Shown here one piece after another: positions 1-8,708 of a stretch of 64,000 nucleotides of DNA. The stretch's first letter is position 1; every line of letters begins with the position of its first letter. The notes under the pieces are model-generated. The model was given only the letters and a program-made list of their open reading frames with translations, ran no database searches and was not told where the DNA came from. The stretch is from the NCBI GenBank assembly GCA_021808545.1, contig JAKBBM010000002.1, forward strand, positions 1-64,000. The letters run 5' to 3'. Position numbers and translations under genes: made by a program. Source of the stretch: Pseudomonadota bacterium. Its GTDB lineage: Bacteria > Pseudomonadota > Alphaproteobacteria > Acetobacterales > Acetobacteraceae.

Positions 1-2
1 TC

Positions 3-155
3 CGCCCCACATGGCAAAATGGCACCGCCGATCATTATCTCGGCGACGCCATTGCCTATAACGCCCACATGGCCAGCCTCGCCCTCGAACCCGCCAGTCT
101 GGAGCGGCAGATTCTCGATACGGCCGCTTATTTGGGCAAGTGTTTCTCGATATAA
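3..155 (+). CDS. C-terminal end of an unidentified protein (truncated by window edge)
   Basis: An open frame runs in from the window edge and ends at TAA 153-155, giving about 50 residues that finish with AAYLGKCFSI. Third codon positions are strongly G/C-rich, as in the real genes here, so I take it as the 3' end of a true gene rather than a shadow. It overlaps the 3' end of speE by 28 bases in convergent orientation. I do not recognise the family, and too little is present to assign a function. Confidence 0.55.
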   Translation, partial: RPTWQNGTADHYLGDAIAYNAHMASLALEPASLERQILDTAAYLGKCFSI

Positions 156-985
156 GGCGGCAGCCAGAAGCTCGCCACATGCACGTGCGGTGTCCAATAT
201 TCACCGCGAATACCAGCCTCAATGGCCCGCGCCTCAATCAGCTCCACCGGCTGGCGCGTCAGCGTCTCATCCTTGCCGGCCCAGCCCAGTGTCATATAGC
301 CGCCCACATAGGTCGGGACCGCCGCCACATAGGCGGTGACATGCGGGAAAAACCGCCTGCGCCGCGCGCTCGTCTCACGCAGCTCATCGGCCTGCATGAA
401 GGGCACACCGCACTGATTCACGATCAGCCCTTGGGCTGAGAGAATCCGCGCCGCGTTCTTGTAGAATTCATCGGTGAACAGCACCTCGCCCACACCAATC
501 GGGTCGGTGGAATCGACGATGATGACATCGAAGGATGCATCCGGCGCCTTCTTCACGTAATCTATGCCATCGCCCACAATCACTTCGGCGCGCGGGTCGT
601 GCCACGCATCTCCGCCAATACCGGGCAAAAACTCCTTGGACAGGCGGATCACCTCGCCGTCAATCTCAGCCATCACCGCGCGTTCCACGGTTTTATGCAT
701 CAGCACATGGCGCAGCACGCCGCCATCGCCCGCCCCTATGATCAGCACATTGCGCGCATTGCCGTGGGCCAGCAGCGGCACATGGGTGAGCATTTCCTGG
801 TACACGAACTCATCGCGCTCGGTAATCTGCACCACGCCATCCAGCGTCAGCACGCGGCCATGGCTGGCCGTCTCGAACACGGCAATATCCTGAAACGGGC
901 TTTTCACCCTCGCCAATTGGCGCTCAAACTTAAAACGCTGGCCCCAATCGGGGTACAGCGTCTCATTCAGCCAGGTTTCGGTCAT
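128..985 (-). CDS. speE: Spermidine synthase (polyamine aminopropyltransferase)
   Basis: Cytosolic enzyme that moves the aminopropyl group of decarboxylated S-adenosylmethionine to putrescine, making spermidine. The 285-residue protein has the usual family length. Visible are the N-terminal beta domain, the nucleotide-binding motif GAGDGG at residues 84-89, and the catalytic DSTDP loop at 158-162, whose aspartate activates the amine. The ATG start has a good AAGGGTGGG Shine-Dalgarno. It lies 58 bases downstream of speD on the same strand, so the two steps of spermidine synthesis form one unit. Family assignment is secure; substrate preference (spermidine versus related polyamines) is inferred. 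Confidence 0.95.
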   Translation of the reverse strand: MTETWLNETLYPDWGQRFKFERQLARVKSPFQDIAVFETASHGRVLTLDGVVQITERDEFVYQEMLTHVPLLAHGNARNVLIIGAGDGGVLRHVLMHKTVERAVMAEIDGEVIRLSKEFLPGIGGDAWHDPRAEVIVGDGIDYVKKAPDASFDVIIVDSTDPIGVGEVLFTDEFYKNAARILSAQGLIVNQCGVPFMQADELRETSARRRRFFPHVTAYVAAVPTYVGGYMTLGWAGKDETLTRQPVELIEARAIEAGIRGEYWTPHVHVASFWLPPYIEKHLPK

Positions 986-1043
986 AACCCACCCTTGCGA
1001 TTTTTTGAAAGAGCCGGGGCTTTAAACCGCCCCGGCGCCAGCT

Positions 1044-1499
1044 TCAGGCGATCAACCCGCGCTTTTGCTCGTTGATCTGAATATGGCTCGGGCTGAAAGC
1101 CTCCTTCAGAAACGGGATGATCTTGTACGGATCGCAGCAGCCGCACATGAACACGTCGAGGGCGGCGAAATCACGCTCGGGCCATGTATGGATGGAGATA
1201 TGGCTTTCCGCCAGCACCACCACGCCAGACACGCCGCCATTGGGCGTGAAATGGTGGAAATGATGGTGCAGGATGGTGGCACCCGCGGCCAACGCGCCGT
1301 CGCACAGCGTCTGGTCGATCAGCTCAGGGCTGTCGAGATTGGACGCCCCCCACAGATCGATGATCAGGTGCATGCCGGCGTATTTCACGCCGTCCTTCTC
1401 CACGTAATAATCTTTCTGCGGCTCCACAGAGACCGAGCTATTCGTCTGGTTTTCTCTCGGAGTCTCCGAGACCATCCCCAGTCGGGCAAGTGCGTTCAT
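1044..1499 (-). CDS. speD: S-adenosylmethionine decarboxylase proenzyme, pyruvoyl type
   Basis: Makes decarboxylated AdoMet, the aminopropyl donor used by the neighbouring speE. The 151-residue protein is a short prokaryotic class-1 enzyme. The proenzyme self-cleaves between E98 and S99 in the motif LAESHISIHTWPE, and S99 becomes the pyruvoyl cofactor. The conserved H100 and the CGCCDP segment further on are also visible. I place the start at ATG 1499 because GAGGGGG lies just upstream. A TTG at 1514 is part of that Shine-Dalgarno region and is an unlikely start. The N-terminal extension of about 30 residues before the family core is slightly long. Confidence 0.94.
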   Translation of the reverse strand: MNALARLGMVSETPRENQTNSSVSVEPQKDYYVEKDGVKYAGMHLIIDLWGASNLDSPELIDQTLCDGALAAGATILHHHFHHFTPNGGVSGVVVLAESHISIHTWPERDFAALDVFMCGCCDPYKIIPFLKEAFSPSHIQINEQKRGLIA

Positions 1500-1566
1500 T
1501 TCGAACCCCCTCAACTAGCAGACAGCCTGTAGAACGCGGCACCATGCCACGCCCCCCTGGGCCAAT

Positions 1567-1595
1567 GGGGGGGGCTTATGAAGCCTTAGCCCCCC
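1567..1595. terminator. GC-rich hairpin between gcvP and speD
   Basis: A run of G residues followed by CTT pairs with AGCCCCCC about 11 bases later, and an inner GGCTT/AAGCC stem can also form. It sits about 40 bases past the gcvP stop and about 70 bases before speD. There is no clear T tract, so it could be a Rho-assisted terminator, a processing stem, or a partial attenuator between the glycine-cleavage and polyamine genes. Confidence 0.45.
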
Positions 1596-1634
1596 TTAAC
1601 GCAAGACCTAATTTGGTTTTTAACCATGAAATTT

Positions 1635-4508
1635 CTACGCTGCTGCCTCCACATAGGCTTCCAGCGGCGCGCAGGAGCAGACAAGGTTACGGTCGCCATA
1701 CACATTATCCACGCGTTTGACTGGCGGCCAATATTTCGATACCGCCACAAAATCGAGCGGGAAAGCCGCCTCGGCGCGCGTGTAGGGGTGTGTCCATTGC
1801 TCAGCCATCACCTCGGCGGCGGTATGCGGCGCGTTTTTCAGCGGGTTGTCCTCACGCGGCCAGGTGCCGTCCGCAATCGCCTCAATCTCACCGGCAATCT
1901 TCAGCATCGCATCGCAAAACCGGTCCAGCTCGGCCAGATCCTCGCTTTCCGTCGGCTCAATCATCAACGTGCCCGACACCGGCCAGGACATGGTCGGCGC
2001 ATGAAACCCGTAATCGGCGAGGCGCTTGGCGATATCCTCCACCTGCACGCCGGCGCGCGCGGCAAAGCCCCTGCAATCGATAATACATTCATGCGCCACG
2101 CGCCCATCGGCCCCGCGATAAAGGATGGGATATGCCCCCTCCAGCCGTGCCGCGATATAATTGGCGTTCAGAATCGCGATCTTGGTGGCCTGGGTAATGC
2201 CATCGGCCCCCATCAGCCGGATATAGGCGTAAGGAATGGGCAGGATCAGCGCCGAGCCGAATGGCGCCGCGGCAACAGGGCCATAGCCGCTGGCCGGCCC
2301 CGCATCGGCGCACAGCGGGTGGTTCGGCAAATACGGCGCCAGATGTGCTGCAACCCCAATCGGCCCCACACCCGGCCCGCCGCCGCCATGGGGGATGCAG
2401 AAGGTCTTGTGCAGGTTCAAATGGCACACATCCGCGCCAATGCGGGCGGGGCTAGTCAGCCCCACCTGCGCGTTCATATTGGCGCCATCCATGTACACCT
2501 GCCCACCTGCCACATGCACATCCTGCACAATATCGCGGATCGCGGTTTCAAACACGCCATGCGTGCTGGGGTAGGTGATCATCAGCGCCGCGATCCGCCC
2601 CTCATGCGCGGCGATTTTCGCGCGCAGATCGGCTTCGTCCACATTGCCCTGGCGGTCGCAGGCCACCACCACCACCTTATAGCCCGCCATGGTGGCCGAG
2701 GCCGGGTTGGTGCCATGCGCCGAGGCCGGGATCAGGCAGATATCGCGCTGCCCCTGTCCGCGCGCCTCATGATAGGCGCGGATGGCGAGCAGCCCCGCAT
2801 ATTCGCCCTGCGCGCCGGAATTGGGCTGGAGCGAGACAGCGGCAAACCCTGTCACCTCGGCCAGCAGGGCGGCCAGCTCGTCGATCAGCGCCTTGAAGCC
2901 CCGCGTCTGCTCGGCCGGCGCAAACGGGTGCAGGGTTGCGAATTCCGGCCAGGAGATGGCCGCCATCTCCACCGCGGCATTCAGCTTCATGGTGCAGGAG
3001 CCCAGCGGAATCATCGAGCGGTTAAGCGCGATATCCTTATCCTCCAGGCGCTTGAGATAGCGCATCATCGCATGTTCCGAATGATGCGTGTTGAACACCG
3101 CCTCATTCATAAAGCCGGTGCGGCGGACCAGGGCAGGGGGCAGAGAGCTTGCAGGCGCTGGCCCAAGCCTATCGCCCAGCACGGCCGCCAGCCGCTCCAG
3201 CTCATCGCGCGTTACGGTCTCATCCAGCGCGATGCCAATGCCGGTTGCATCGATCCGGCGCAGGTTAAACCCGGCCGCCAGCGCATCACGCATCAACCCA
3301 TCGGCCCGCGTCCCTGCCTCGAGCGCCAGCGTGTCGAAGAAGGCATCATGGCGCAGGGTCAGGCCCGCGCGCTGGGCGGCGCCGGCCAGCAGCCGCGCCT
3401 GGACATTCACCCGCCGCGCGATGGCACGCAAACCCTCCGGCCCGTGCCAGACGGCATAAAATCCCGCCATCACCGCCAGCAGAACCTGGGCGGTGCAGAT
3501 ATTGCTGGTCGCCTTCTCGCGGCGGATATGCTGCTCGCGCGTTTGCAGGGCCAGACGCATGGCGGGTGCGCCCGCCGCATCGCGCGAAACCCCCACCAGC
3601 CGCCCGGGCATGGACCGTTTGAACGCATCGCGCGTGGCGAAATAGCCGGCATGCGGGCCGCCAAACCCCATGGGCACGCCAAAACGCTGGGCCGCGCCCA
3701 CCACAATATCGGCCCCCATCTCGCCAGGCGGGGTCAGCAGCGCCAGGGCCAGCAAATCGGCGCAGACAATGCCCAGCGCCCCGGTCGCGTGCGCCGCCGC
3801 CAATTCAGGTGCAAGGTCGCGCACCCCGCCCGTGCCGCCAGGATAATTCAGCACCACGGCAAACGGGGCCGCCGCCGCGATCGCCTGCGTATCGCCCGGC
3901 GCAAAATCCACAATCTGCCAGCCCAGCGGCCAGGCGCGGGTGGCGATCACGGCGCGGGTTTGCGGATGCACATCCGCCGCCACGGCCACAACCTGGCCCG
4001 CTACCTTGGAGACAGCCCGCGCCATCGCCACCGCTTCGGCCGCGGCCGTCGCCTCGTCCAGGAGCGAGGCATTGGCGATGTCCATGCCGGTCAGCCCGCT
4101 GACCATGGTCTGGAAATTCAAAATCGCTTCCAGCCGCCCCTGGCTAATCTCAGCCTGATAGGGGGTGTAGGCGGTGTACCAGCCCGGGTTTTCCAGCACG
4201 TTGCGCTGGATCACGGCGGGGGTGAGCGTGCCATGATAGCCCATCCCGATCAGGGATTTCTTCACCTCGTTGCGGCCGGCAAAGCCGCGCAGCGCGGTCA
4301 GCACCGCCGCCTCGCTCAGGGCGTCGGGCAGATCAAGGCGCTGATTGGCGCGGATCGCCTCGGGCACCGTCTCGGCAATAAGTTGGTCGAGGCTCACCGC
4401 ACGCACGCGCACGAGCATCCGCGCGGTCTCGGCCGCATCCGGGCCAATATGGCGCGCCGCAAACGCATCGTGTGCGGCCAGCCCATCCAGCTCCACCAGC
4501 GCGCTCAA
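1635..4508 (-). CDS. gcvP: Glycine dehydrogenase (decarboxylating), P protein of the glycine cleavage system
   Basis: PLP enzyme that decarboxylates glycine and passes the aminomethyl group to lipoyl-GcvH. At 957 residues it is the single-chain form, not the split P1/P2 form. The N terminus has the family signature RHIGP, and the PLP lysine lies in [18 protein letters not shown], which puts it at about K701. The only start consistent with the family is TTG 4508. This overlaps the gcvH stop as TTGA, so translation is probably coupled to gcvH. No in-frame ATG exists before the conserved N terminus. It is the third gene of gcvT-gcvH-gcvP, under the glycine riboswitch. Confidence 0.96.
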   Translation of the reverse strand: MSALVELDGLAAHDAFAARHIGPDAAETARMLVRVRAVSLDQLIAETVPEAIRANQRLDLPDALSEAAVLTALRGFAGRNEVKKSLIGMGYHGTLTPAVIQRNVLENPGWYTAYTPYQAEISQGRLEAILNFQTMVSGLTGMDIANASLLDEATAAAEAVAMARAVSKVAGQVVAVAADVHPQTRAVIATRAWPLGWQIVDFAPGDTQAIAAAAPFAVVLNYPGGTGGVRDLAPELAAAHATGALGIVCADLLALALLTPPGEMGADIVVGAAQRFGVPMGFGGPHAGYFATRDAFKRSMPGRLVGVSRDAAGAPAMRLALQTREQHIRREKATSNICTAQVLLAVMAGFYAVWHGPEGLRAIARRVNVQARLLAGAAQRAGLTLRHDAFFDTLALEAGTRADGLMRDALAAGFNLRRIDATGIGIALDETVTRDELERLAAVLGDRLGPAPASSLPPALVRRTGFMNEAVFNTHHSEHAMMRYLKRLEDKDIALNRSMIPLGSCTMKLNAAVEMAAISWPEFATLHPFAPAEQTRGFKALIDELAALLAEVTGFAAVSLQPNSGAQGEYAGLLAIRAYHEARGQGQRDICLIPASAHGTNPASATMAGYKVVVVACDRQGNVDEADLRAKIAAHEGRIAALMITYPSTHGVFETAIRDIVQDVHVAGGQVYMDGANMNAQVGLTSPARIGADVCHLNLHKTFCIPHGGGGPGVGPIGVAAHLAPYLPNHPLCADAGPASGYGPVAAAPFGSALILPIPYAYIRLMGADGITQATKIAILNANYIAARLEGAYPILYRGADGRVAHECIIDCRGFAARAGVQVEDIAKRLADYGFHAPTMSWPVSGTLMIEPTESEDLAELDRFCDAMLKIAGEIEAIADGTWPREDNPLKNAPHTAAEVMAEQWTHPYTRAEAAFPLDFVAVSKYWPPVKRVDNVYGDRNLVCSCAPLEAYVEAAA

Positions 4509-4885
4509 GACAGCGTGCCCAAAAACGCATCATAGGCGGCGCGGTCCATCAACCCCGTCACCCCGGCCGGATCGGCCAGGCGCATTTTAAAGAACCAGCC
4601 CTCACCCTCCGGCGCGCGGTTCACAAGGGCGGGGTCATCCACAATCGCCTGGTTCGTCTCGGCCACCGTGCCAGCCAGCGGCGCATAAATGTCAGAGGCC
4701 GCCTTCACGCTCTCCACCACCGCGCAGGCCTCGCCCTTGGCCACGGCCCGGCCAAGCTCGGGCAGCTCCACGAACACAATATCGCCCAGCGCTTCCTGCG
4801 CATGGCCGGTAATGCCGATCACGGCCAAACCGTCCGCGCCCAGCGCGATCCATTCATGGTCCTGGCTGTAAAAAATCTCGGTCAT
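4505..4885 (-). CDS. gcvH: Glycine cleavage system H protein (lipoyl carrier)
   Basis: Shuttles the aminomethyl intermediate between GcvP, GcvT and lipoamide dehydrogenase on a swinging lipoyl arm. The 126-residue protein has the usual length. The lipoyl-attachment lysine is K61 in [17 protein letters not shown], and the N terminus has the typical YSQDHEW. ATG 4885 is chosen because GAAAGGA lies 8 bases upstream. It is sandwiched between gcvT and gcvP and overlaps gcvP by four bases. The dihydrolipoyl dehydrogenase partner is probably the separate lpd gene at 8.7-10.1 kb, although that enzyme may serve several complexes. Confidence 0.96.
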   Translation of the reverse strand: MTEIFYSQDHEWIALGADGLAVIGITGHAQEALGDIVFVELPELGRAVAKGEACAVVESVKAASDIYAPLAGTVAETNQAIVDDPALVNRAPEGEGWFFKMRLADPAGVTGLMDRAAYDAFLGTLS

Positions 4886-4898
4886 GGGGGCGGTCCTT

Positions 4899-5960
4899 TC
4901 AGCGGGCATAATGATGGGGAAGGAAGGGCAGGGGGCTGACTACCCCGGCCAAGGGTTTATCGCGCACGATCAAGTCCAGCGCGGTGCCGGGTTCGGCCAG
5001 ATCGGCGCGCACATAGCCAAGGGCAATGGGCGCGTTCAGGCTGGGCGAAAACACGCCCGAGGTCACGCGCCCCACAGTCTCGCCCGCATGCTGGATCCCG
5101 GCCCCCGCGCGGGCGGGCGCACGCCCTTCCAGGCGGATGCCAACCAGCTTTTGCGCCATCCCTTCGGCCAAAGCCGCGCGCAGCGCATCCGCGCCCAGAA
5201 AATCTCCGGCGGCGAGGCGTTTTTTTGACAAAGCAAAGCCAAGCCCGGCGGCAATGGGGTTTGTTGCCTCGTCAATATCGTTGCCATACAGGCACAAGCC
5301 GGCTTCCAGCCGCAGCGAATCCCGCGCCCCCAGCCCGGCCGGCACGGCACCGCGCGCCAGCAGCAGCTCGGCCAGCGCCTCACCCGCCGCGCCAGCACAG
5401 CCAATCTCAAACCCGTCCTCGCCCGTATAGCCCGAGCGGGTGACGATACACGGAATTCCCTCAATGCTGAGCATCGCGGCATCCATAAAGCGCAAATGCG
5501 CGGCCTCGGGCAGCATCTGCGCGGCTTGCGGCCCTTGCAGGGCCAGCAATGCGCGATCGAAACAGGTGGTGATATCCAGCCCATGGCCGCGCAGATGCGC
5601 CACATCCACCGCCTTGCGCCCGGCATTGAGCACCGCCAGCAAATGCGCGCCCACATTCGCCACCATCAGATCATCAATGATTCCGCCCGCCTGGTTCAGC
5701 AGCAGCGTGTAGCGTTGCCGCCCGGGCTTCAGCCCCGCGATATCGCCCGGCACCAACGCCGCGAAGGCGTGCGGATCGGCGATTTCCACCTGCCCCATAT
5801 GCGAGACATCGAACAAGGCGGCCTTCGTGCGGCATGCCTTATGCTCGGCGATAATGCCCTGATATTGCAGCGGCATCTCATACCCGGCAAAATCCACCAT
5901 GCGCGCGCCAAGGCGCCGGTGCAGCCCATCCAACGGTGTTCTGGCCAAGCCAACCCCCAA
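4899..5960 (-). CDS. gcvT: Aminomethyltransferase (T protein of the glycine cleavage system)
   Basis: Releases ammonia from the aminomethyl-lipoyl H protein and loads the one-carbon unit onto tetrahydrofolate. Family motifs include RTPLDGLHRRLGARMVDFAG at the N terminus, FDVSHMGQ, and SGYTGEDGFEI in the middle. About 350 residues is normal. The start is uncertain: in-frame candidates are only TTG at 5981, 5960 and 5948. An ATG at 5991 has an excellent GAGGGGGG Shine-Dalgarno but is one base out of frame, and removing one C from the CCCCC run at 5954-5958 would join it to gcvT. This suggests a sequence error or a recent frameshift (see findings). First gene of the gcvTHP operon. Confidence 0.93.
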   Translation of the reverse strand: MGVGLARTPLDGLHRRLGARMVDFAGYEMPLQYQGIIAEHKACRTKAALFDVSHMGQVEIADPHAFAALVPGDIAGLKPGRQRYTLLLNQAGGIIDDLMVANVGAHLLAVLNAGRKAVDVAHLRGHGLDITTCFDRALLALQGPQAAQMLPEAAHLRFMDAAMLSIEGIPCIVTRSGYTGEDGFEIGCAGAAGEALAELLLARGAVPAGLGARDSLRLEAGLCLYGNDIDEATNPIAAGLGFALSKKRLAAGDFLGADALRAALAEGMAQKLVGIRLEGRAPARAGAGIQHAGETVGRVTSGVFSPSLNAPIALGYVRADLAEPGTALDLIVRDKPLAGVVSPLPFLPHHYAR

Positions 5961-5995
5961 GATCAGTCCCCGGCATTGCAAGCGCCGGCATGCCT

Positions 5996-6203
5996 GACCC
6001 CCCTCTGTCCTGAGAACCTGAGAGATTCGGCGCGTACCTTGCGGCGCAACGCCTTGACCCCGTCGGTGCGGCGGGCAACCCGCCGGCTTTCCAGAGTGTC
6101 CCTTTTACAAGCCGCAGCCCTTTTGCCTGAGCGGTTCCGGGGGCCGGTTGCGCCTTCGGCGGCGGGAATGCCCCGCTCTCTCCTGCGTCCGAATAAGGAC
6201 AAG
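5996..6203 (-). promoter_or_regulatory. Tandem glycine riboswitch upstream of gcvT
   Basis: Two consecutive glycine aptamers can be read on the minus strand. The first, about 6193-6090, has the conserved GGAGAG, GCCGAAGGCGCAA, CGCTCAGGCAAAAGG and GGACACTCTGGAAAG segments. The second, about 6100-5998, has ACCGACGGGGTCAAGG, AATCTCTCAGG and GGACAGAGGGG. This order matches the well-described cooperative tandem glycine riboswitch that activates gcv operons. The second aptamer ends in a run of G that is also the probable Shine-Dalgarno of gcvT, so control may act on translation. No terminator with a T tract is visible between aptamer 2 and gcvT. Confidence 0.93.
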
Positions 6204-6438
6204 CCCACTTTGCCCCAAGGGCACGGGCTTTGCCAAGCCGATTTTCACCGCACCGCGAAAAATAGCCCCTCGCCGCCCTCACGAGATGTTTACCGGCGCA
6301 TAATCGGCGGAATTCAGGCTTTTTGCCGCCGCCACTTACCAACATGACCGGCCCAGATATTCAATTGATATTGAATTTCCAGCCCGATCCGGCGAATGAT
6401 CGCCGCATTCGCGTAATATTATTAAAGATGGCTTAACT
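6201..6438. other. Intergenic stretch between the glycine riboswitch and the receiver gene
   Basis: No gene is seen here. It must contain the gcvT promoter on the minus strand and the promoter of the receiver gene on the plus strand. The only notable structure is an AT-rich inverted repeat at 6357-6376, with ATTCAAT and ATTGAAT separated by four bases, about 60 bases before the receiver start. It could be an operator. Confidence 0.4.
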
Positions 6439-6843
6439 ATGATGCCTGAAACAGAACCGGACGATAACCCGGCTTCGGCCTGTGTTCTGTTAGTGGAGGA
6501 TGAAAGCCTGATCCGCTCGATGCTTGCCGATGAGCTGCGCGATACCGGTTTGCGTGTCGTCGAATCCGCCAGCGCGGATGAGGCATGGCGCTATCTGGAA
6601 AATGGCGGCGCCGCCGACCTCGTTTTTTCCGATGTCACCATGCCAGGCCCCTTCAACGGTATGGAGCTGGCACGGCGTATCCACCGGGATTTTCCGCACA
6701 TCAAAACCTTGCTCGCTTCGGGCAATCCCGGCGCGATGACGCTGAGCGCGCAAATCCCCTTCATCCAGAAACCCTACCGGCTGGATCAGGTCATTCAGGC
6801 CATTCTGCGCCTGGTGCGCCCGGCCCAGCCCACGGGCGGCTAA
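6439..6843 (+). CDS. Stand-alone response-regulator receiver domain protein
   Basis: A 134-residue protein made almost entirely of one CheY-like receiver domain. The acidic pair is at E20-D21 (VEDE), the phosphoacceptor is D65 in VFSDVTMPG, and the conserved lysine is K111 in IQKPYR. There is no output domain, so it probably acts by protein contact in a phosphorelay. No histidine kinase lies next to it, so its partner is unknown. Two adjacent ATG codons could start it and neither has a strong Shine-Dalgarno. The domain call is secure; the cellular role is not predictable from this sequence. Confidence 0.88.
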   Translation: MMPETEPDDNPASACVLLVEDESLIRSMLADELRDTGLRVVESASADEAWRYLENGGAADLVFSDVTMPGPFNGMELARRIHRDFPHIKTLLASGNPGAMTLSAQIPFIQKPYRLDQVIQAILRLVRPAQPTGG

Positions 6844-6918
6844 GGCGCCAGCTCCGGCCATGCCCGGCGCGCGCATCGCAAAACCGCATGGCCGGCCCAG
6901 CACCCGCCGCCCCGTCTA

Positions 6919-6924
6919 TTGACA
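6919..6924 (+). promoter_or_regulatory. Possible -35 element ahead of the J-domain gene
   Basis: TTGACA lies about 150 bases before the J-domain gene in an otherwise non-coding stretch. The hexamer at the expected -10 distance is poor (ACTTGA), so this is a weak call. Nothing else is seen between 6844 and 7075. Confidence 0.25.
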
Positions 6925-7075
6925 CGGCCGGCTTTCACCACACTTGATTTCCCCATACACGCGTGAATCCATTCTTAACCCCTTGATCAGGGCCAGTTCA
7001 GGCCCGGCATGGCGCCGCCGCGCGGGACCATGCCAGACCTGAAGGCCCTCCAACCCGAGATAAAGACCAACCGCA

Positions 7076-7972
7076 ATGGCTGATGATCCCTATAAAGTCC
7101 TGGGCGTGCCAAAGACCGCGACCCAAGAGCAAATCCGCGCCGCCTACCGTAAGCTGGCGAAAAAACACCATCCCGACCTCAATCCCGGCAACAAGGCGGC
7201 GGAAGACTCGTTCAAGGCCGTCTCCCTGGCCAATGATCTGCTCTCCGATCCCGAAAAACGCGCCCGCTTCGACCGTGGCGAGATCGACGCCACCGGCGCC
7301 GAGCGCGCGCCCCAGGGCGGCTGGCAGCATTACGGCAATGCCGGTCCCGGCCCCGGCGGTATGGGTGGCATGGGCGGTGCTGGCGGGTTTGGCGGGTTCG
7401 AGGATCTGTTCTCCAATATTTTCGAGCAGCGCGGGGCTGGCCCCGCCCGTGGCCAGGATGAGCGTTATTCGATCAAGGCCGGGTTTTTGGAGGCGGTCAA
7501 TGGCGGCACCAAGCGCATCACCCTGCCGGACGGGCAAAGCCTGGATGTGAAAATCCCGCCCGGCACGGCCGAGGGCGATGTGCTGCGCCTGCGCGGACGC
7601 GGCCGCCCGGGGCGCCATAACGGCCCGGCCGGCGATGCGCTGATCGAAGTTCATGTCACCCCGCACAAGCTGTTCCGGCGCGAGGGCCGCAACATCCATA
7701 TCGACCTGCCAATCTCGCTGAAAGAGGCGGTGCTGGGCGCCAAAATCCCAGCCCCCACCCCGGGCGGCACGGTGATGATGTCGGTCAAACCCCATACTGA
7801 GAGCGGAACAGTGCTGCGGCTGCGCGGGCGGGGTGTTCCAGCACACGGGCATCATCATGCGGGGGATCTGCTGGTCACGCTGCGCGTGGTGGTCGGCCCG
7901 GCGGATGCAGCCCTGGAAGAGTTCCTGAAAGGCTGGGCGCAGCCTGGATTCGACCCGCGCGCCGGACTGTAA
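7076..7972 (+). CDS. DnaJ-type co-chaperone without zinc finger (CbpA-like)
   Basis: The 298-residue protein has an N-terminal J domain with the HPD motif at residues 32-34, which stimulates DnaK ATPase activity. A glycine-rich linker (about 80-115) follows, then the two beta-sandwich substrate-binding domains and C-terminal region of DnaJ. The CxxCxGxG zinc-binding repeats of true DnaJ are absent, so it is a type B J protein like CbpA. ATG 7076 starts immediately at the J domain (MADDPYKVLGV). It converges on pdxJ with a three-base gap. Client specificity cannot be told. Confidence 0.92.
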   Translation: MADDPYKVLGVPKTATQEQIRAAYRKLAKKHHPDLNPGNKAAEDSFKAVSLANDLLSDPEKRARFDRGEIDATGAERAPQGGWQHYGNAGPGPGGMGGMGGAGGFGGFEDLFSNIFEQRGAGPARGQDERYSIKAGFLEAVNGGTKRITLPDGQSLDVKIPPGTAEGDVLRLRGRGRPGRHNGPAGDALIEVHVTPHKLFRREGRNIHIDLPISLKEAVLGAKIPAPTPGGTVMMSVKPHTESGTVLRLRGRGVPAHGHHHAGDLLVTLRVVVGPADAALEEFLKGWAQPGFDPRAGL

Positions 7973-7975
7973 GCC

Positions 7976-8704
7976 TTATAGCGCGGTGGCCCGCGCGGCC
8001 AGCATCAGCCGCTTCATTTCGGCAATGGCCGCGGGCAAGCCCATGGCCAGCGCCTCGCCCATCAGGAAATGCCCGATATTAAGCTCGCGCACCTCGGGCA
8101 AGGCGGCAATGGGCTCCACATTGGCGAAGGTCAGCCCGTGTCCGGCATGGCATTCCAACCCCACCTGGGTGGTGAGTGCTGCGGCCATGCGCAAGCGCTG
8201 TAATTCGCCGGGCTTATCGTTGGCATAAGCGCCGGTATGCAGTTCCACCACCTGCGCGCCGACCTCAGCCGCGGCATAAATCTGCGCGGGCACGGGGTCC
8301 ACGAACAGCGACACCACCACCCCCGCATCCCGTAGCCGCGAGATCACCGGCCGCAGGGCGGCGCGGTTATTCACCACATCCAGCCCGCCCTCGGTGGTGA
8401 TCTCGGCGCGGCGCTCGGGCACAATACAGGCGCCATGCGGGCGCAGCCGGCAGGCAATGCCGGTCATCTCCGCCGTTGCCGCCATCTCGAAATTCACCGG
8501 CCGCCCGGCCCAGGCGCAAATCGCCTCGGCATCGGCATCGCGGATATGGCGCCGGTCCTCACGCAGATGCAGGGTAATGCCATCGGCCCCCGTTTCCGCG
8601 CAAAGCTTGGCGATGGTCAGCGGGTCCGGGTGGGCGCCGCCGCGCGCGTTGCGCAGCGTCGCCACGTGGTCGATATTGACGCCAAGGCGTAGGGATGCGG
8701 GCAT
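7976..8704 (-). CDS. pdxJ: Pyridoxine 5'-phosphate synthase
   Basis: Condenses 3-amino-2-oxopropyl phosphate with deoxyxylulose phosphate to make pyridoxine phosphate, the last ring-forming step of the DXP-dependent vitamin B6 pathway. The 242-residue protein shows RLGVNIDHVATLRNAR at the N terminus, LHLREDRRHI, and ELHTGAYA, all typical of the PdxJ TIM barrel. ATG 8704 is only four bases downstream of the lpd stop codon, so the pair is probably co-transcribed. An upstream in-frame start would extend into lpd and is unlikely. Confidence 0.95.
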   Translation of the reverse strand: MPASLRLGVNIDHVATLRNARGGAHPDPLTIAKLCAETGADGITLHLREDRRHIRDADAEAICAWAGRPVNFEMAATAEMTGIACRLRPHGACIVPERRAEITTEGGLDVVNNRAALRPVISRLRDAGVVVSLFVDPVPAQIYAAAEVGAQVVELHTGAYANDKPGELQRLRMAAALTTQVGLECHAGHGLTFANVEPIAALPEVRELNIGHFLMGEALAMGLPAAIAEMKRLMLAARATAL

Positions 8705-8708
8705 GGCG

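Noticed and set aside
1626-4535. A 969-codon open frame on the plus strand opposite gcvP
   Set aside because: It mirrors gcvP over its full length; high G+C with few stops on the complementary strand explains it. Its sequence is His/Arg/Gly-rich without any domain.
5878-6345. A 155-codon minus-strand frame over the glycine riboswitch
   Set aside because: The region is explained by two conserved aptamers; the frame is accidental, although its ATG at 5991 may be the true gcvT start if a base is miscalled.
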